A DNA stretch of 64,000 nt, from positions 657,501 through 721,500 of the forward strand of contig JACEVL010000469.1 in assembly GCA_020284085.1 (NCBI GenBank). Reading direction: 5' to 3'. The DNA is from Aporrectodea caliginosa. Its lineage: Eukaryota > Annelida > Clitellata > Crassiclitellata > Lumbricidae. The position numbers and the translations under genes are program-made. Positions 1 through 11,258 of this stretch are shown piece after piece (positions within the stretch are counted from its first letter, which is position 1; each line of letters opens with the position of its first letter). Under the pieces are notes generated by a model, which did no database searches, was not told the DNA's origin, and saw only the letters and a list, made by a program, of their open reading frames with translations.

Positions 1-1660
1 GTCGCATACTTCCGTTTCTCTACATTCATCAGACGTCATCCCCGCCTAACAACATCATTCCTTGTTTTGTTTAAATTACCCCAGCTATTCGTTTCTATTC
101 CAGGCTTTGCAATTTCTTACTCGACCCAGCATTAGTTATTGTTTGAACGGTAGGCCTAAGCCATGCTGGACTAAATTTATAGACTAAATATGCCCATACT
201 TTTGTTCAAGTTAGCACACGCCTATTACAAAGAATCTACCGGTAGGCCTACATCAAATAGCTATATGATATTTTAGTAGCCTTCCATCTTACTCTACCCA
301 ACATTCGTCATTGTTTTGAGCAATAAACCGTACAAAATAATTCCTATTTTCTGCCAATGGTTAGGCTACTGCTTCAATTTCTATGTTTACTCAAACATTA
401 TTATAATATGTTGATCATAGAATTGGTCATGATATTTTCGTGCAGTTAGTGGTCATAAATTAGCGTCTCGTAGAGTCAACGTGGAGTTTGAATATGTAGC
501 TCCTGTGAAAATTGCTCTATAAAATTCACCTCTTGCAAAACCGTTTACTTCGTTTGTCAGCTTTGGAAACTAAAATATCATGTTACAACTATTAAGCACT
601 TTAGTCCTTTGTATTTTAAGAGTGACTCCAGTCTGGTCACTGGTGGTGGTAAGTGAAGCTCGTCGACATTCATTGGCATTGGCCTATAATAATTCATTAT
701 TCTTTTCCATATAAATAAGCTCTAAATTTAGCCTACTCGTAATAAAATTTTGATTCCTCAGCATTATTTAGACCCAATAGAAGCTCAAACAGGGAAATCC
801 CAATTATAAAAAATGATTCCATACATATTCAAAATTGGTTTTCTGAGTAAATACACAATCCAGTTTGGCATCTTTCCTTCCCACGGGTAACGTTTGCATA
901 ATTCCATTTTCTACGTCTGCCAGAATCCCTCAGTTTCCTGTAATTTATCCAGTTCTGTTTCGATTCGCAATGAATTCTCGCTGGAACAAACCAATTTCGG
1001 ATGATTTACAGCTTCGTTCAGAAAAAGGAAGTTAAAGCCGCTTAGCCTGAACCGACAGACGGTCGGTCGATATGCTAGAGGGCCTAATTAAACGTCCTAT
1101 TTGACAAAACGATGTCCCTTCTAATAGTACGAAATACTGGAAGGGAAAAAAAAATTTTTGGCCGGAATATCACTCAAAAGGTTAAGGCAATGGTTCCATC
1201 AGATTCGTATGGGATAAGAACTGGCATGATTATGGCGGTCTGTCGTCCAATCGTGCTCGGGACAATTAGGTCAGGTTAGTTTGAAATTGCAGAGAGCTTT
1301 TTTAAAGGCATTTGATCCGACCACAGCGCCATCAATCACGAGCAATTCGGCTTGCTTCAGTTGCCAGATGATTGCTTTCCATCGGTTCAAAGCAGAGGCT
1401 TCATTAAGCCATTGGTCAGCGAGCGACCGACTCCAGGAAATGGCATGTTCAGGCTGCTGGAGCTGGCGCTTCGCTATATAGCTGTAGACAAGCAGCATAT
1501 ACAAAAATTATACGAAATAGAAATGCAGCATAAACAAAATCAGCAAAAAACTATAGGAGAAATAGGAATAGTAGATTCGTTTTCGAGAAGCATAACAAGA
1601 ATCAGCTGCAAAACTGAAGCATAGGCACAAAAACACATGTATGGAAGCAATTTAGCAGAA
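1..1660. other. AT-rich stretch without a recognisable gene
   Basis: No ORF with a recognisable domain and no obvious repeat unit. TAGGCCTA octamers lie at 151-158 and 243-250. A 77-codon minus ORF at 1271-1504 is open but has no family I recognise and no convincing splice context. Confidence 0.5.
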
Positions 1661-1666
1661 TCAAAT

Positions 1667-1830
1667 ATCGCCACGAAAGCAAGAAGCAAGCAGAATAAAC
1701 AACGGTCACGACAACGTAGAATTTCACGCAGAAATAAAAACTGTAAAAGAAATACCTAGCCCTAAAAATAAACAGCAACAGTAAATTTTATTTTTCTGAA
1801 ATAATAAAAGAAGCATCAGGAAACTGAACC
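1667..1830 (+). repeat. Module A, copy 1
   Basis: A 164-bp unit starting ATCGCCACGAAAGCAAG and ending near GGAAACTGAACC. It matches 3290-3453 almost base for base, and its first part recurs at 3546-3612. It runs into the 29-bp array. Confidence 0.8.
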
Positions 1831-1839
1831 GGAGGCAAA

Positions 1840-2160
1840 AGCATAAAAAATTGAATTAGAGGCAAAAGCATCAACAAAACTGAATTAGAGACAAAAGCAT
1901 CAACAAAACTGAATCACAGACAAAAGCCTCAACAAAACTGAATCAGAGACAAAACCATCAACAAAACTGAATCAGAAACAAAAGCATCAACAAAACTGAA
2001 TCAGAGGCAGAAGCATAAAAAACTGAATCAGAGACAAAAGCATCAACAAAACTGAATCAGAGACAAAAGCATCAACAAAACTGAATTACAGACAAAAGCA
2101 TCAACAAAACTGAATCACAGACAAAAGCATCAACAAAACTGAATCACAGACAAAAGCACG
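1840..2160 (+). repeat. 29-bp tandem array (module B), block 1
   Basis: About eleven copies of a 29-bp unit built on GACAAAAGCATCAACAAAAC followed by TGAATCACA or TGAATCAGA. Some units are shortened. A higher-order group at about 1939-2060 recurs at about 3110-3230 and 3654-3780. Confidence 0.85.
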
Positions 2161-2800
2161 ACTATTCATAACGTGCATTGCTATTCTTAATAGGCTATCG
2201 GAAATAGAAGCAAAAGTAGAATCCAAAGCATTCGAAGCAAAGACAAAGGAGATAGCGAAGAATATGACGGGAATGTTAGCATTGGCAATGGAGTAAGAAA
2301 AATAGTACTATTTGAGAGTTACACACTCTGTAGCAGATAGTTCTCCACTATCCATCAGAGAATTGTAATCTATTCATAACGTGCATTGCTATTCTCAGCA
2401 CTGGTAGCTCTTGAAAAAGAATAAATTTTTGATCATGTACTAGAATACCGTACTTGAATACATTGCGCGTGAAAAATCTACTCAAAACCAATAATCTGAT
2501 CTACCCAAGCGAACGACTGCTGCAGTGTGTGATCGCCACTAGCCATTGTCAAACCTCAGCCTCATCATCTCCCATCTTCGTCTGTTGCTACAGTATCTGA
2601 ACATGCAGTCTCCATTTCCTAACTATCAGTTTTAGGCATGTATATTTTATAAGCCATCAGCTCAAATTGCAAAGAGATTCTTAACTGAACAGAGAGCCAA
2701 TGCAATGATTTAGGTGCACGCGATATATATATATAAGATATAAGCATATATAACTTATATATATATATTTATACCTGAACAGTCTGGAGCTTCTGCAATT
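2161..2800. other. Spacer inside the mosaic block
   Basis: Contains a short direct duplication (CTATTCATAACGTGCATTGC at about 2163 and 2361) and an AT dinucleotide stretch at 2726-2772. No gene is seen. Confidence 0.5.
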
Positions 2801-2935
2801 AGGCCTAGCGACATCAGTAAGAAGCCGATTACAGTCATTTAGACGGCTGCAGACCATGGCATCCGGCAGAGGTATTCTAGCAGACAGGGAAATAACGCCG
2901 AATTCTACGTAAGTCACAAAATATGCATGTATGGC
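2801..2935 (+). repeat. Module C, copy 1
   Basis: A 135-bp unit from AGGCCTAGCGACATC to ATGCATGTATGGC, essentially identical to 3863-3997. Identity stops abruptly at both ends. Confidence 0.8.
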
Positions 2936-3022
2936 GAATTGACGATTTTAAGATGCTATGCAATGCAACTGTATTTGATATTGCCCTCCTTCCACCGTTC
3001 ACGAGTGCACACGACCATACGA

Positions 3023-3110
3023 CAATAGATGATGCGGGTGAATACCACCTCCTCCTCCGCCTGAAACCATCTACGTCTCCTTCTAATGCTGCTGCAGTCG
3101 CAGCAGCAGC
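3023..3110. repeat. Chimeric patch copied from about 5.6-6.0 kb
   Basis: Positions 3023-3047 are an exact reverse complement of 5946-5970. Positions 3046-3082 match 5654-5690 directly. A CAG-rich piece follows. Two downstream fragments are thus joined here in opposite orientations. Confidence 0.75.
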
Positions 3111-3287
3111 AGAGACAAAACCATCAACAAAACTGAATCAGAAACAAAGGCATCAACAAAACTGAATCAGAGGCAGAAGCATAAAAAACTGAATCAGAGA
3201 CAAAAGCATCAACAAAACTGAATCAGAGACAAAAGCATCAACAAAACTGAATCAGAGACAAAAGCATCAACAAAACTGAATCACATG
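3111..3287 (+). repeat. 29-bp tandem array (module B), block 2
   Basis: Same 29-bp units as 1840-2160. The first four unit variants (the AAACCATCAAC and GAGGCAGAAGCATAAAAAAC types) occur in the same order as at about 1939-2060. Confidence 0.8.
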
Positions 3288-3289
3288 AA

Positions 3290-3453
3290 ATCGCCATGAA
3301 AGCAAGAAGCAAGCAGAATAAACAACGGTCACGACAACGTAGAATTTCACGCAGAAATAAAAACTGTAAAAGAAATACCTAGCCCTAAAAATAAACAGCA
3401 ACAGTAAATTTTATTTTTCTGAAATAATAAAAGAAGCATCAGGAAACTGAACC
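3290..3453 (+). repeat. Module A, copy 2
   Basis: Near-identical to 1667-1830 and the same length. It is followed by a short 29-bp array (3454-3542) and a truncated third copy (3546-3612). Confidence 0.8.
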
Positions 3454-3862
3454 AGAGGCAAAAGCATAAAAAATTGAATTAGAGGCAAAAGCATCAACAA
3501 AACTGAATCAGAGACAAAAGCATCAACAAAACTGAATCACATGAAATCGCCATGAAAGCAAGAAGCAAGCAGAATAAACAACGGTCACGACAACGTAGAA
3601 TTTCACGCAGAAAAAGCATCAACAGACAAAAGCCTCAACAAAACTGAATCAGAGACAAAACCATCAACAAAGCTGAATCAGAAACAAAAGCATCAACAAA
3701 ACTGAATCAAAGGCAGAAGCATGAAAAAAACTGAATCAGAGACAAAAGCATCAACAAAACTGAATCAGAGACAAAAGCATCAACAAAACTGAATCACAGA
3801 CAAAAGCATCAACAAAACTGAATCACAGACAAAAGCATCAACAAAACTGAATCACAGACAAA
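3454..3862 (+). repeat. 29-bp tandem array (module B), block 3, with partial module A
   Basis: Tandem 29-bp units on both sides of a 67-bp partial module A at 3546-3612. The partial copy breaks inside module A and passes straight back into array sequence. Confidence 0.75.
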
Positions 3863-3997
3863 AGGCCTAGCGACATCAGTAAGAAGCCGATTACAGTCAT
3901 TTAGACGGCTGCAGACCATGGCATCCGGCAGAGGTATTCTAGCAGACAGGGAAATAACGCCGAATTCTACGTAAGTCACAAAATATGCATGTATGGC
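3863..3997 (+). repeat. Module C, copy 2
   Basis: Near-identical to 2801-2935. Similarity ends exactly where a SINE begins. Confidence 0.8.
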
Positions 3998-4231
3998 CCG
4001 GTGGCGCGTTGGATAACATCTGGCGAAGAGATCGAGAGGTACCGAGTTCGAGCCCCCGTAGGGCAGATATGCTTTGTAGGCTGCTATTAGCGCCGTTGTA
4101 ATGCAGGCTGTCTGTTCTGTTAGTAGTTAACTAGTTAAGATTGTTCAATTGCATGACATGTAAATGTACAGCGCAGTGCGTTTGTCAGGCGCTTCAATAA
4201 AGAAAAGATTATTATTATTATTATTATTATT
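3996..4231 (+). mobile_element. tRNA-derived SINE (family A), copy 1
   Basis: The head has an A-box-like GTTGGATAACATCTGG and a B box GAGTTCGAGCC at 4044-4054. A body follows that is shared with 7959-8182, ending GCGCTTCAATAAAG and an (ATT)n tail from about 4209. The paired pol III boxes, unrelated body and microsatellite tail are typical of a SINE. No clear target duplication is seen. Confidence 0.8.
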
Positions 4232-4234
4232 ATA

Positions 4235-4400
4235 ACAGTCGCATGGTCGCCATCGATGGCGCAGAGCAATTGTGCGTCAAGGGCGTCCTCAAGGTCCCTA
4301 CACAACACATGCAACTATTTCGGGTGAGGATCGAACCCGTACTCTCCGCGTTACAGACCCAACGTTCTAATGAATCAGCCGCCGTGCCACACATTGTTGG
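4235..4400 (-). mobile_element. tRNA-derived SINE (family B), copy 1
   Basis: On the minus strand, a tRNA-like head (GGCTGATTCATTAGAACG as A region, GGGTTCGATCC as B box around 4327-4339) is followed by a body with GGGACCTTGAGGACGC. The same arrangement is at 42300-42445. It lies tail-to-tail against the family A SINE. Confidence 0.7.
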
Positions 4401-4527
4401 TAAGAGACATAGCAGAGTTCAAAACATCTAGCTAATGAGCAAAACCAGCCAATTAAAAAAATGAGTCACCTATATAGTTTTAAAGTTCCAGCATCAGAAA
4501 TTCAGTTTTTCACGGTTAAGGAGGAAT

Positions 4528-4811
4528 TCATTTGCCGCCATCCAAACTGCATTTCTTCAAAGGCAGAGGAAAACAGCTAATGAGATAAACTGTCAAACGA
4601 AATGTAAATGTGAGTATCATCCGCATAAAATATATCCTAGTGAATGACTGCCATGCAATGTACCTCGCAGTATGGTGTACAAGGAGAGGGCCAAGCACCG
4701 ATCCCCGAGAGACGCCACAATTGGCGAGGATTTCGTTGAGTAAGTGCCATTTAGGCATGCTGAATGAATGCGCGGACAGAGATAATTAGCAGACCAATTC
4801 AAGAGCAGCAA
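4528..4811 (-). pseudogene. LINE reverse-transcriptase fragment (palm domain)
   Basis: The minus strand encodes the RT motif GSVLGPLL and, in a neighbouring frame, the catalytic box FYADDT followed by a beta-strand-like segment (rc of about 4570-4630). The two motifs are separated by at least one frameshift, so the piece is dead. The spacing between motifs fits non-LTR (CR1/L2/Jockey-like) reverse transcriptases. It lacks an N-terminus and is probably a 5'- and 3'-truncated copy. Confidence 0.75.
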
Positions 4812-4825
4812 ACCGAAACGAATGC

Positions 4826-5460
<635 letters not shown>

Positions 5461-5499
5461 ACGAGATATGAACAGAAGCAGAGACACAAATCAACAAAG

Positions 5500-5870
5500 G
5501 GACATCACCTCCTCCTCCATTCGTCTGTTCTTCTCTCCGTTCGTCTTCTTCGCTTTGTATTCGAATGACAAAAACAATCTGCTTCACAATGACTTCATGG
5601 TTGTCTCATTTATTCGCGTCGTCATCCTCCCAATGCATCCAACCCCTCCCCCACCACCTCCTCCTCCGCCTGAAACCATCTACGTCTCCTATTCCTCTTT
5701 CTTATCCTAGTCCTCTTGATTCCCTCTACGTCTCCTCTTCCTCTTTCTTCTCCTCTTCCTCCTGATTCCCTTGATGCCTTTTCGCGCCCTTCTTCTACTG
5801 CCCACTCTTCCTCTTCCCTCTTTTCCCTCCCCCTCACTTGATTCCATCAGCGCCTCCTCTTCGCGTCATG
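5500..5870. repeat. Pyrimidine-rich low-complexity tract
   Basis: The plus strand is dominated by CTC, TCC and TTC runs with loosely repeated CTACGTCTCC motifs. It is the source of part of the chimeric patch at 3046-3082. The open frames here are compositional. Confidence 0.7.
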
Positions 5871-6430
5871 GTCCTCGTAATTAGGCCGGCCATTGTTACG
5901 TGAAATCGATACAAGCGACTGCAGTAGCAGCAGCAGAAGCAGCAGTGGTATTCACCCGCATCATCTATTGGCATCCGAAACAACAGTGTATAGCAAGCAC
6001 AGACATGCAAGCGCAAGGACAGTTATGGCTTCATACTTAGTCATTCGTCAATGCCCGGATGAATTTCCACGCGGTGATTCATTAGCATATCAAATGACGC
6101 GAACAAAAACATGGTCTGTGCAAGAGCCGACTATTCAACCGATTAGGATCCAATATTCCTAACATTCACCTACTCAGGACCGTAGCAAGCTATAATTGCG
6201 CCCTGTGCAAAGCGTAAATCTATTGAAATTATGAAAACATAGATGTCATAAAACAAATGAAAATATATAGATATACGATACATTGTAATGTAATTTAAAA
6301 GTTCTGAACGGCGATTTACTAATATGTTAAAACAAGTCAATGACAATTTTAAAATAAGCTTGCACAAGTATCTACAGGTATTAATATTATATAATTTTAT
6401 ATACACTGTACAGTATATATACTGCATGTA
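5871..6430. other. No gene seen
   Basis: Includes the CAG-rich and TGGTATTCACCCGCATC sequence at 5918-5970, whose inverted copy is in the 3 kb patch. The rest is AT-rich without features. Confidence 0.4.
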
Positions 6431-6439
6431 TGCACTTCC

Positions 6440-6720
6440 TGTAAAAGGTGTATGCAGAGTCTCCAGGTAAAAAGACGCAGTTCTGAAGGAAAATTATTCC
6501 ACGTGGTCGGCCAAACTACTGAGAAGGCACGACGTTGCATCCTTGCAGTGCGCGCAAAGAGAACAGCATGTTCGCCTCGAGATGCAGAACGAAGATTTCT
6601 GCGGGCAGTCAAACCTGAGGTTGGACAACAAAACTCGCGCAAGTAGGCTGGAGCGCTCCCTAACTGGCCCAGATTGAAATCCTAAATTGAATACGCTGTG
6701 AAACAGGAAGCCAGTGGAGT
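6440..6720 (-). pseudogene. LINE reverse-transcriptase C-terminal remnant
   Basis: The minus strand encodes RRAFSVVWPTTWNNFPSELR, matching the conserved C-terminal pattern (R-A-F-S-V-x-x-P-x-x-W-N-x-x-P-x-x-L-R) found after the RT domain of CR1/L2-like LINEs. The reading frame is short and the upstream RT domain is missing, as expected for 5' truncation. Confidence 0.65.
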
Positions 6721-6729
6721 ACGTCACGC

Positions 6730-7249
6730 ATATAATGTGAGACATTGTATATAAAAAAAACTATAGCGCCTAGAAGGGCCGGTGTTTACACGCCCGATGC
6801 GCAACCGGGAGAATGCATTAGAACTATGCAGCTACGAGGGACCTTTCTGTTTATCTTATCAAGTTGCCCAATAATTGAAGACATGTATTTTTCCAGCTAC
6901 CCTCACTTTTAAGTTGAATTCACAAATTAAAGCAATATAGGTATCTGATTAATTAATTATTGTCATTACAGAGTGCTGTAGGCCGTGGCAAAGCAAAAGC
7001 ACACAGGCGATCAAGAGCGCAATAATCGTTTTAATTCAATCGGCTTTCGTGACTTACAGTGATAAAGTCGAATTAAAACAATTTTTAAAGTTTTCATTAG
7101 CAATAATTATAGATTATAATTATGTGCATAATTATATATACAAACATTAATAAATATGAATACATATAAATGCATATTATGTAGATATAAATATTATGCC
7201 TATAATATGATGGTATGGCGCATACATATATATGTATATAATATATATA

Positions 7250-7287
<38 letters not shown>

Positions 7288-7435
7288 CTTTGAATGTCAA
7301 TTGATTTTTTCTATAGGATAGGGTCCAAGTGCTATTAAACGGCAGCATGAATGGCGGGTGCTCATCCTGAATCAATAATTCTGTTTGAGCGTATCATCCT
7401 GTTTTTGATGTGTGCTCGATAATATGAGATGGTAG
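6730..7435. other. AT-rich stretch, no gene
   Basis: Contains AT dinucleotide runs, especially 7220-7283. No coding signal. Confidence 0.5.
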
Positions 7436-7650
7436 ACTACTGTTGCTGCGCTCTCGGCGTCGGTGGCGGTGGCATTGGCGTTGCCTATCTCTGGGCTTAT
7501 CTCCCGTATACACTGCGACCAGTGTGCCACCGCCTACCACCGTAGCGGTCTGTGGGGCCTCAGCTGCAGTGCCGGCCCAGATCGCCCCACCCATGGGGTA
7601 TGTTATTGACCAGATTGGGTCCATGTCGATGTTTATCCTGGACGGAATTT
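7436..7650. other. GC-rich island with opposing short ORFs, function unknown
   Basis: Unlike its AT-rich surroundings, this 200-bp piece is GC- and CpG-rich. It is open on both strands (minus 7394-7624, plus 7443-7766). The minus frame has a Gly/Ala-rich, hydrophobic start. I recognise no family and see no good splice sites, so coding is unproven. Confidence 0.25.
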
Positions 7651-7947
7651 CCCAGATGGACGATAGACGTCAGGATTCACACGGAACTAGAAATATTAAA
7701 AGATGTGTAGCGCTAATAAACATGCCGCCGCCACCTGGTGATATGATGATGCTCCTCCTCCGGTAGCTTTATGTAAGCAAATGGTCGGCGACTGAAATCT
7801 GTTGTCAACAACAGCACTAAGCTTAAGAGGAGATTTGTCTGGCATCATGCACTTTGGGACATTTGCACTGAATCAAAGCGTGTGAAAATTAAGTCCTAAG
7901 GATTCGTCGGAGTTTATGTTATAGTGGCAAAAATCAAGCTCATTGGG

Positions 7948-7958
7948 GGGCGATAGCA
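7948..7958. repeat. Left target-site duplication of SINE A copy 2
   Basis: GGGCGATAGCA, repeated exactly at 8317-8327 after the SINE tail. Confidence 0.75.
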
Positions 7959-8316
<358 letters not shown>

Positions 8317-8327
8317 GGGCGATAGCA
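8317..8327. repeat. Right target-site duplication of SINE A copy 2
   Basis: Exact copy of 7948-7958. Confidence 0.75.
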
Positions 8328-8746
8328 GAGCTACAGCTGCAACCGAAATCATAAATTTATGTAGCGTATTTTATAGAGAAACTCGCCAGAGTGCTCTCGA
8401 CCCAACAGTGCAGGAGAAAAGAGTTGCAGGGATTGAGTTGAGGGCACTTACAGTAGATAACTTGCTAATCGAGACGACCGTTGTGGCGTCTGTTCCTAAT
8501 GATATTGTTTATGGCTGAGTGAAGAATCTGCAAACATCCTCTATCTTGGTGGCATCGAGTTGAGAGCCTTCAGCGGTCAACGCAAGACAGCCTTAAGTAT
8601 CGTTGAGCCCTGAAAAGATTTACGAGACAGGGTGCAATAGAAGAAGAATTGTCAGAAGATTTACTTACTCGTTGGATTTGACAGAACAAATATAGTAAAG
8701 AACTCAAAACTATGGAACTAAAACTGTCTTGTCAAAATTTACCACA
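8328..8746. other. No gene seen
   Basis: A 67-codon plus ORF (8315-8518) has no recognisable features. No repeats are evident. Confidence 0.4.
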
Positions 8747-8755
8747 CTGATCAAA
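8747..8755. repeat. Left 9-bp target-site duplication of the MULE
   Basis: CTGATCAAA, repeated exactly at 12758-12766. The match cannot be extended in either direction, so the boundaries are well fixed. Mutator-superfamily elements typically make 8-11 bp duplications. Confidence 0.9.
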
Positions 8756-9017
8756 GGGTATACTTCATAGTTCCGAAAATGAAAGCTCCGAAAATGAAAG
8801 CTCCGAAAATCAAAGCTCCGAAAATCACATTTCCGAAATCCAAAAGATTATATACTTCATAGTTCCGAAAATCACTTGTTTCGAAAATGAAAGCTCCGAA
8901 AATCAAAGCTCCGAAAATCAAAGCTCCGAAAATCACATTTCCGAAATCCAAAAGATTATATACTTCATAGTTCCGAAAATCACTTGTTTCGAAAATAAAA
9001 GCTCCGAAAATCTGACG
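8756..9017. repeat. Left terminal inverted repeat of the MULE, tandem 15-bp units
   Basis: Units of CTCCGAAAATCAAAG and close variants. They are grouped in a higher-order repeat that restarts with TACTTCATAGTTCCGAAAAT at 8761, 8853 and 8961. It is inverted relative to 12482-12757. Confidence 0.9.
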
Positions 9018-9185
9018 GACACAATAAAACTTTGGATACAATAGTGTAATATTAAGAATAATGTTATATAAGTTCTCTGGAATATAATATTAATATTATT
9101 ATATTGGCTCTTACAATATTCAACAAGAATGTCAGAAGAACACAAGACTGTCACTATTGTTATACATAAATTCTAAATGTGCCCG

Positions 9186-10610
9186 TTATGCAGCAAAATG
9201 TAGTTTGACAAGGTCTCCGATGATTGAACGACACACAGGGCAACGTTGCCCTCCAGGTGGAGCAGCTACTCCTGGCTCACCCATCACACGGCGCAAGCAA
9301 TTTATGCAACCACAATGCCCACACGGAATTATCACTGTATCGGCTGCATTCACTAAACACACAGGACACAGAGGACCCATCGGCGCGCCTGTTTTATCCG
9401 GAGACGCAGGGGACGTCGCAGGTGAAACCGGAGAAGCACTGGCGGTAGTAGAAGCAGAAGCTTCCACTGATGCAGCAATAGCGGCAGTAGACGCGGCATT
9501 TGCCCGGCGAACTGGGAGATCTCGAAGACGACAACGTGTAGCCGGTGAAGATACACTCGCTGAAAATGGTGAACGAAGTCGTCGTCTACCCCTATGCGGC
9601 AATGGCGGAACCATTGCCGCATCAGAAGCCGTAGCAGCTTCAACAAGAACTTGCCCACTCGTCGTACCCGCCGTACCTTCCAATCCGTTTGAATTTTCTC
9701 CTCCCTCTATAGGGACAACCTCACCACCAAAGGCATGGGCAACTCCTCGCAGGAAAGAAGTTAAATCCTTTTTCCCGGTACGCAAATCGGTCATCAGTGT
9801 CTTTAGACGTTTCGCGTGTTCTATAACACTTCGTCGTTTAACCTTGCGTCGGAACCCGTTCTCATATCTGAGAATTGACACCTCTGTGTGCCGCTGTTCC
9901 TGCCTTAATTTATGCAGACAATTAAAGAAGGACGGGTGGTCGAAGACGATCAGTGTTTGCAGACGCCTGTGTCAGGCCTCGACGTGGTTGTTTGTTGTTG
10001 GAAGATCGTTATTAAACCTTTCCGCCACGTTCCACATAGATGGGGGGAACATCGGTTCTCGGTGCACTCTTTCTTGAGACCTCATCGTTCGAATGACAGG
10101 TCCGTTAACGTAGGTTCTATCGAAGTACTCTATTATAGCCTGACCAGCGGGCGGCATCGACAAGCGAATAACTTCCAGCGCAGCCGGTACGTCCGCTGTC
10201 GGAAGATATGCCATGCCGTAAAGCATGCGAGTGTGCAGAGCAAACTCCGAGTCGCTGCCGTACGTTGTCTTAAGGCCAAGCTCATTGACCTTTCGAATGA
10301 CCGCCTGTCCGAGGTGAAAGTGACATCCGGAGACGACGACTTGAGGGAACACCTCCTGGAAAGCGTTTATCGACGCCTTCTCAAAATCAGTCGCGACGTT
10401 ACGTGCAACCAGATCTATCCCATATAGACTGGCGGCCTTGTCAACCAAAAAACTTAGTAGTGCGTGGTACATCTCCTGTGAACGTCTCGTCATGAAGCCG
10501 TAGACAAAGGGGTAAACGGAGCCGTGATAGAGACCGTGTAATGAGTAAATTTGTAGAAATTGACGTGGCGCAGTAGAAAAGGTCCCGTCTGCAAGCCATA
10601 GGTCAGAGGC
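9186..10610 (-). pseudogene. MULE transposase domain fused to a C-terminal RING finger (exon 2)
   Basis: Reading frame of 474 codons, starting after the acceptor TTTATGTAG (10612-10611) and ending at the TAA of 9186. Transposase residues seen: Asp in WLADGTF (codon 8), Asp in VATDFEKA (codon 75), a CHFHLGQAV motif (codons 96-104) and Glu in NNHVEA (codon 211). This is the MULE DDE triad with its Cys/His element. Codon 213, normally Trp in this motif, is TGA (9974-9972), after which the same frame stays open. Then come a basic stretch, a Ser/Ala/Pro-rich linker, and a C3HC4 RING at codons 415-460 (CPVC, CGH, CxxC, CPVCR). The RING suggests ubiquitin-ligase activity or a protein-binding role; that is inference. 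The UGA truncates the product just after the catalytic Glu and removes the RING. Confidence 0.9.
9972..9974 (-). other. Premature TGA in the transposase
   Basis: Minus-strand codon TGA directly after NNHVEA. Related transposases have Trp here, so a single G-to-A change from TGG explains it. The frame remains open for a further 261 codons. Confidence 0.85.
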
Positions 10611-11258
10611 CTACATAAAGAAATCGAAGTCGTGAAATATAATTATGTTGAACAGAAGTATTTCATAATAGATATTGAGTCTACATATTATACAGGTAAA
10701 ATATACAACCGTTGACACAGAAGCCTTCATTACATGTTATTATTATTATTATTATATTCGTTTTATTGGTAACAAAGCTGATAGTCACACCGCTATCAGG
10801 TACATTGCAATTTAACAAAAAGTTACGAATGAATGCTAAGCAAGATTGTACCATATAATGTTAGATGCGACAATAAGGCAACAAATTGATATCAACTATT
10901 GCCTGATGAATTGTTAAGTTAATTAAGAGAGTAACGTGGGATGAGATTTATGAGCAATAGTGGTCAGAGGATGGCTTTTTATACAGGACTCGTGAGATAA
11001 AAAGTTTATCATCTTTAGTGGGCAGTACAAAGTTGTGAGGGCGTGGTCTCATTTTGTAATGTCGATCAATAATAGGAGGAAAAAGCGGCCGAAGAACATG
11101 GAAGTCGTTTCTGGAAACAGCGGCCAGGATGTATCATTCGATAGCCAAATAAGGACATCTATACTCCACCAGTCACGGTCCAGTGACTCCCACACGACTT
11201 TGTTGCAAATCATATTACTACCATAATTTTTAATCAAAAGCATGTTATAAAAACTTAC
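10611..11258 (-). other. Predicted intron of the MULE gene
   Basis: Donor GTAAGT at 11258-11253 and acceptor TTTATGTAG ending at 10611 (minus strand). Joining the exons in phase 0 brings the FLYWCH segment's NLRNLN next to ASDLWLADGTF, matching the usual order of MULE proteins. The 648-bp intron holds a short (ATT)n run near 10738. Confidence 0.75.

Larger units (their letters stand above)
1660..3997. repeat. Mosaic block of reshuffled repeat modules
   Basis: Three module types recur in different orders. Module A (164 bp) is at 1667-1830 and 3290-3453, with a partial copy at 3546-3612. Module B is a 29-bp tandem repeat. Module C (135 bp) is at 2801-2935 and 3863-3997. Copies are nearly identical, so the rearrangement looks recent. 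No coding potential is seen. Confidence 0.8.

Noticed and set aside
1271..1504. 77-codon minus ORF thought to be a retrotransposon piece
   Set aside because: Resemblance to the region before retroelement integrases was too weak to support.
1840..2160. CRISPR-like regular repeat
   Set aside because: The 29-bp units follow each other without unique spacers and the genome is eukaryotic; it is a minisatellite.
7394..7766. Opposing ORFs in the GC-rich island
   Set aside because: Open on both strands, with no recognisable domain and no good splice sites; kept only as a low-confidence compositional feature.
9972..9974. UGA as selenocysteine or reassigned codon
   Set aside because: No hairpin evidence, and related transposases have Trp (TGG) here; a nonsense change is simpler.
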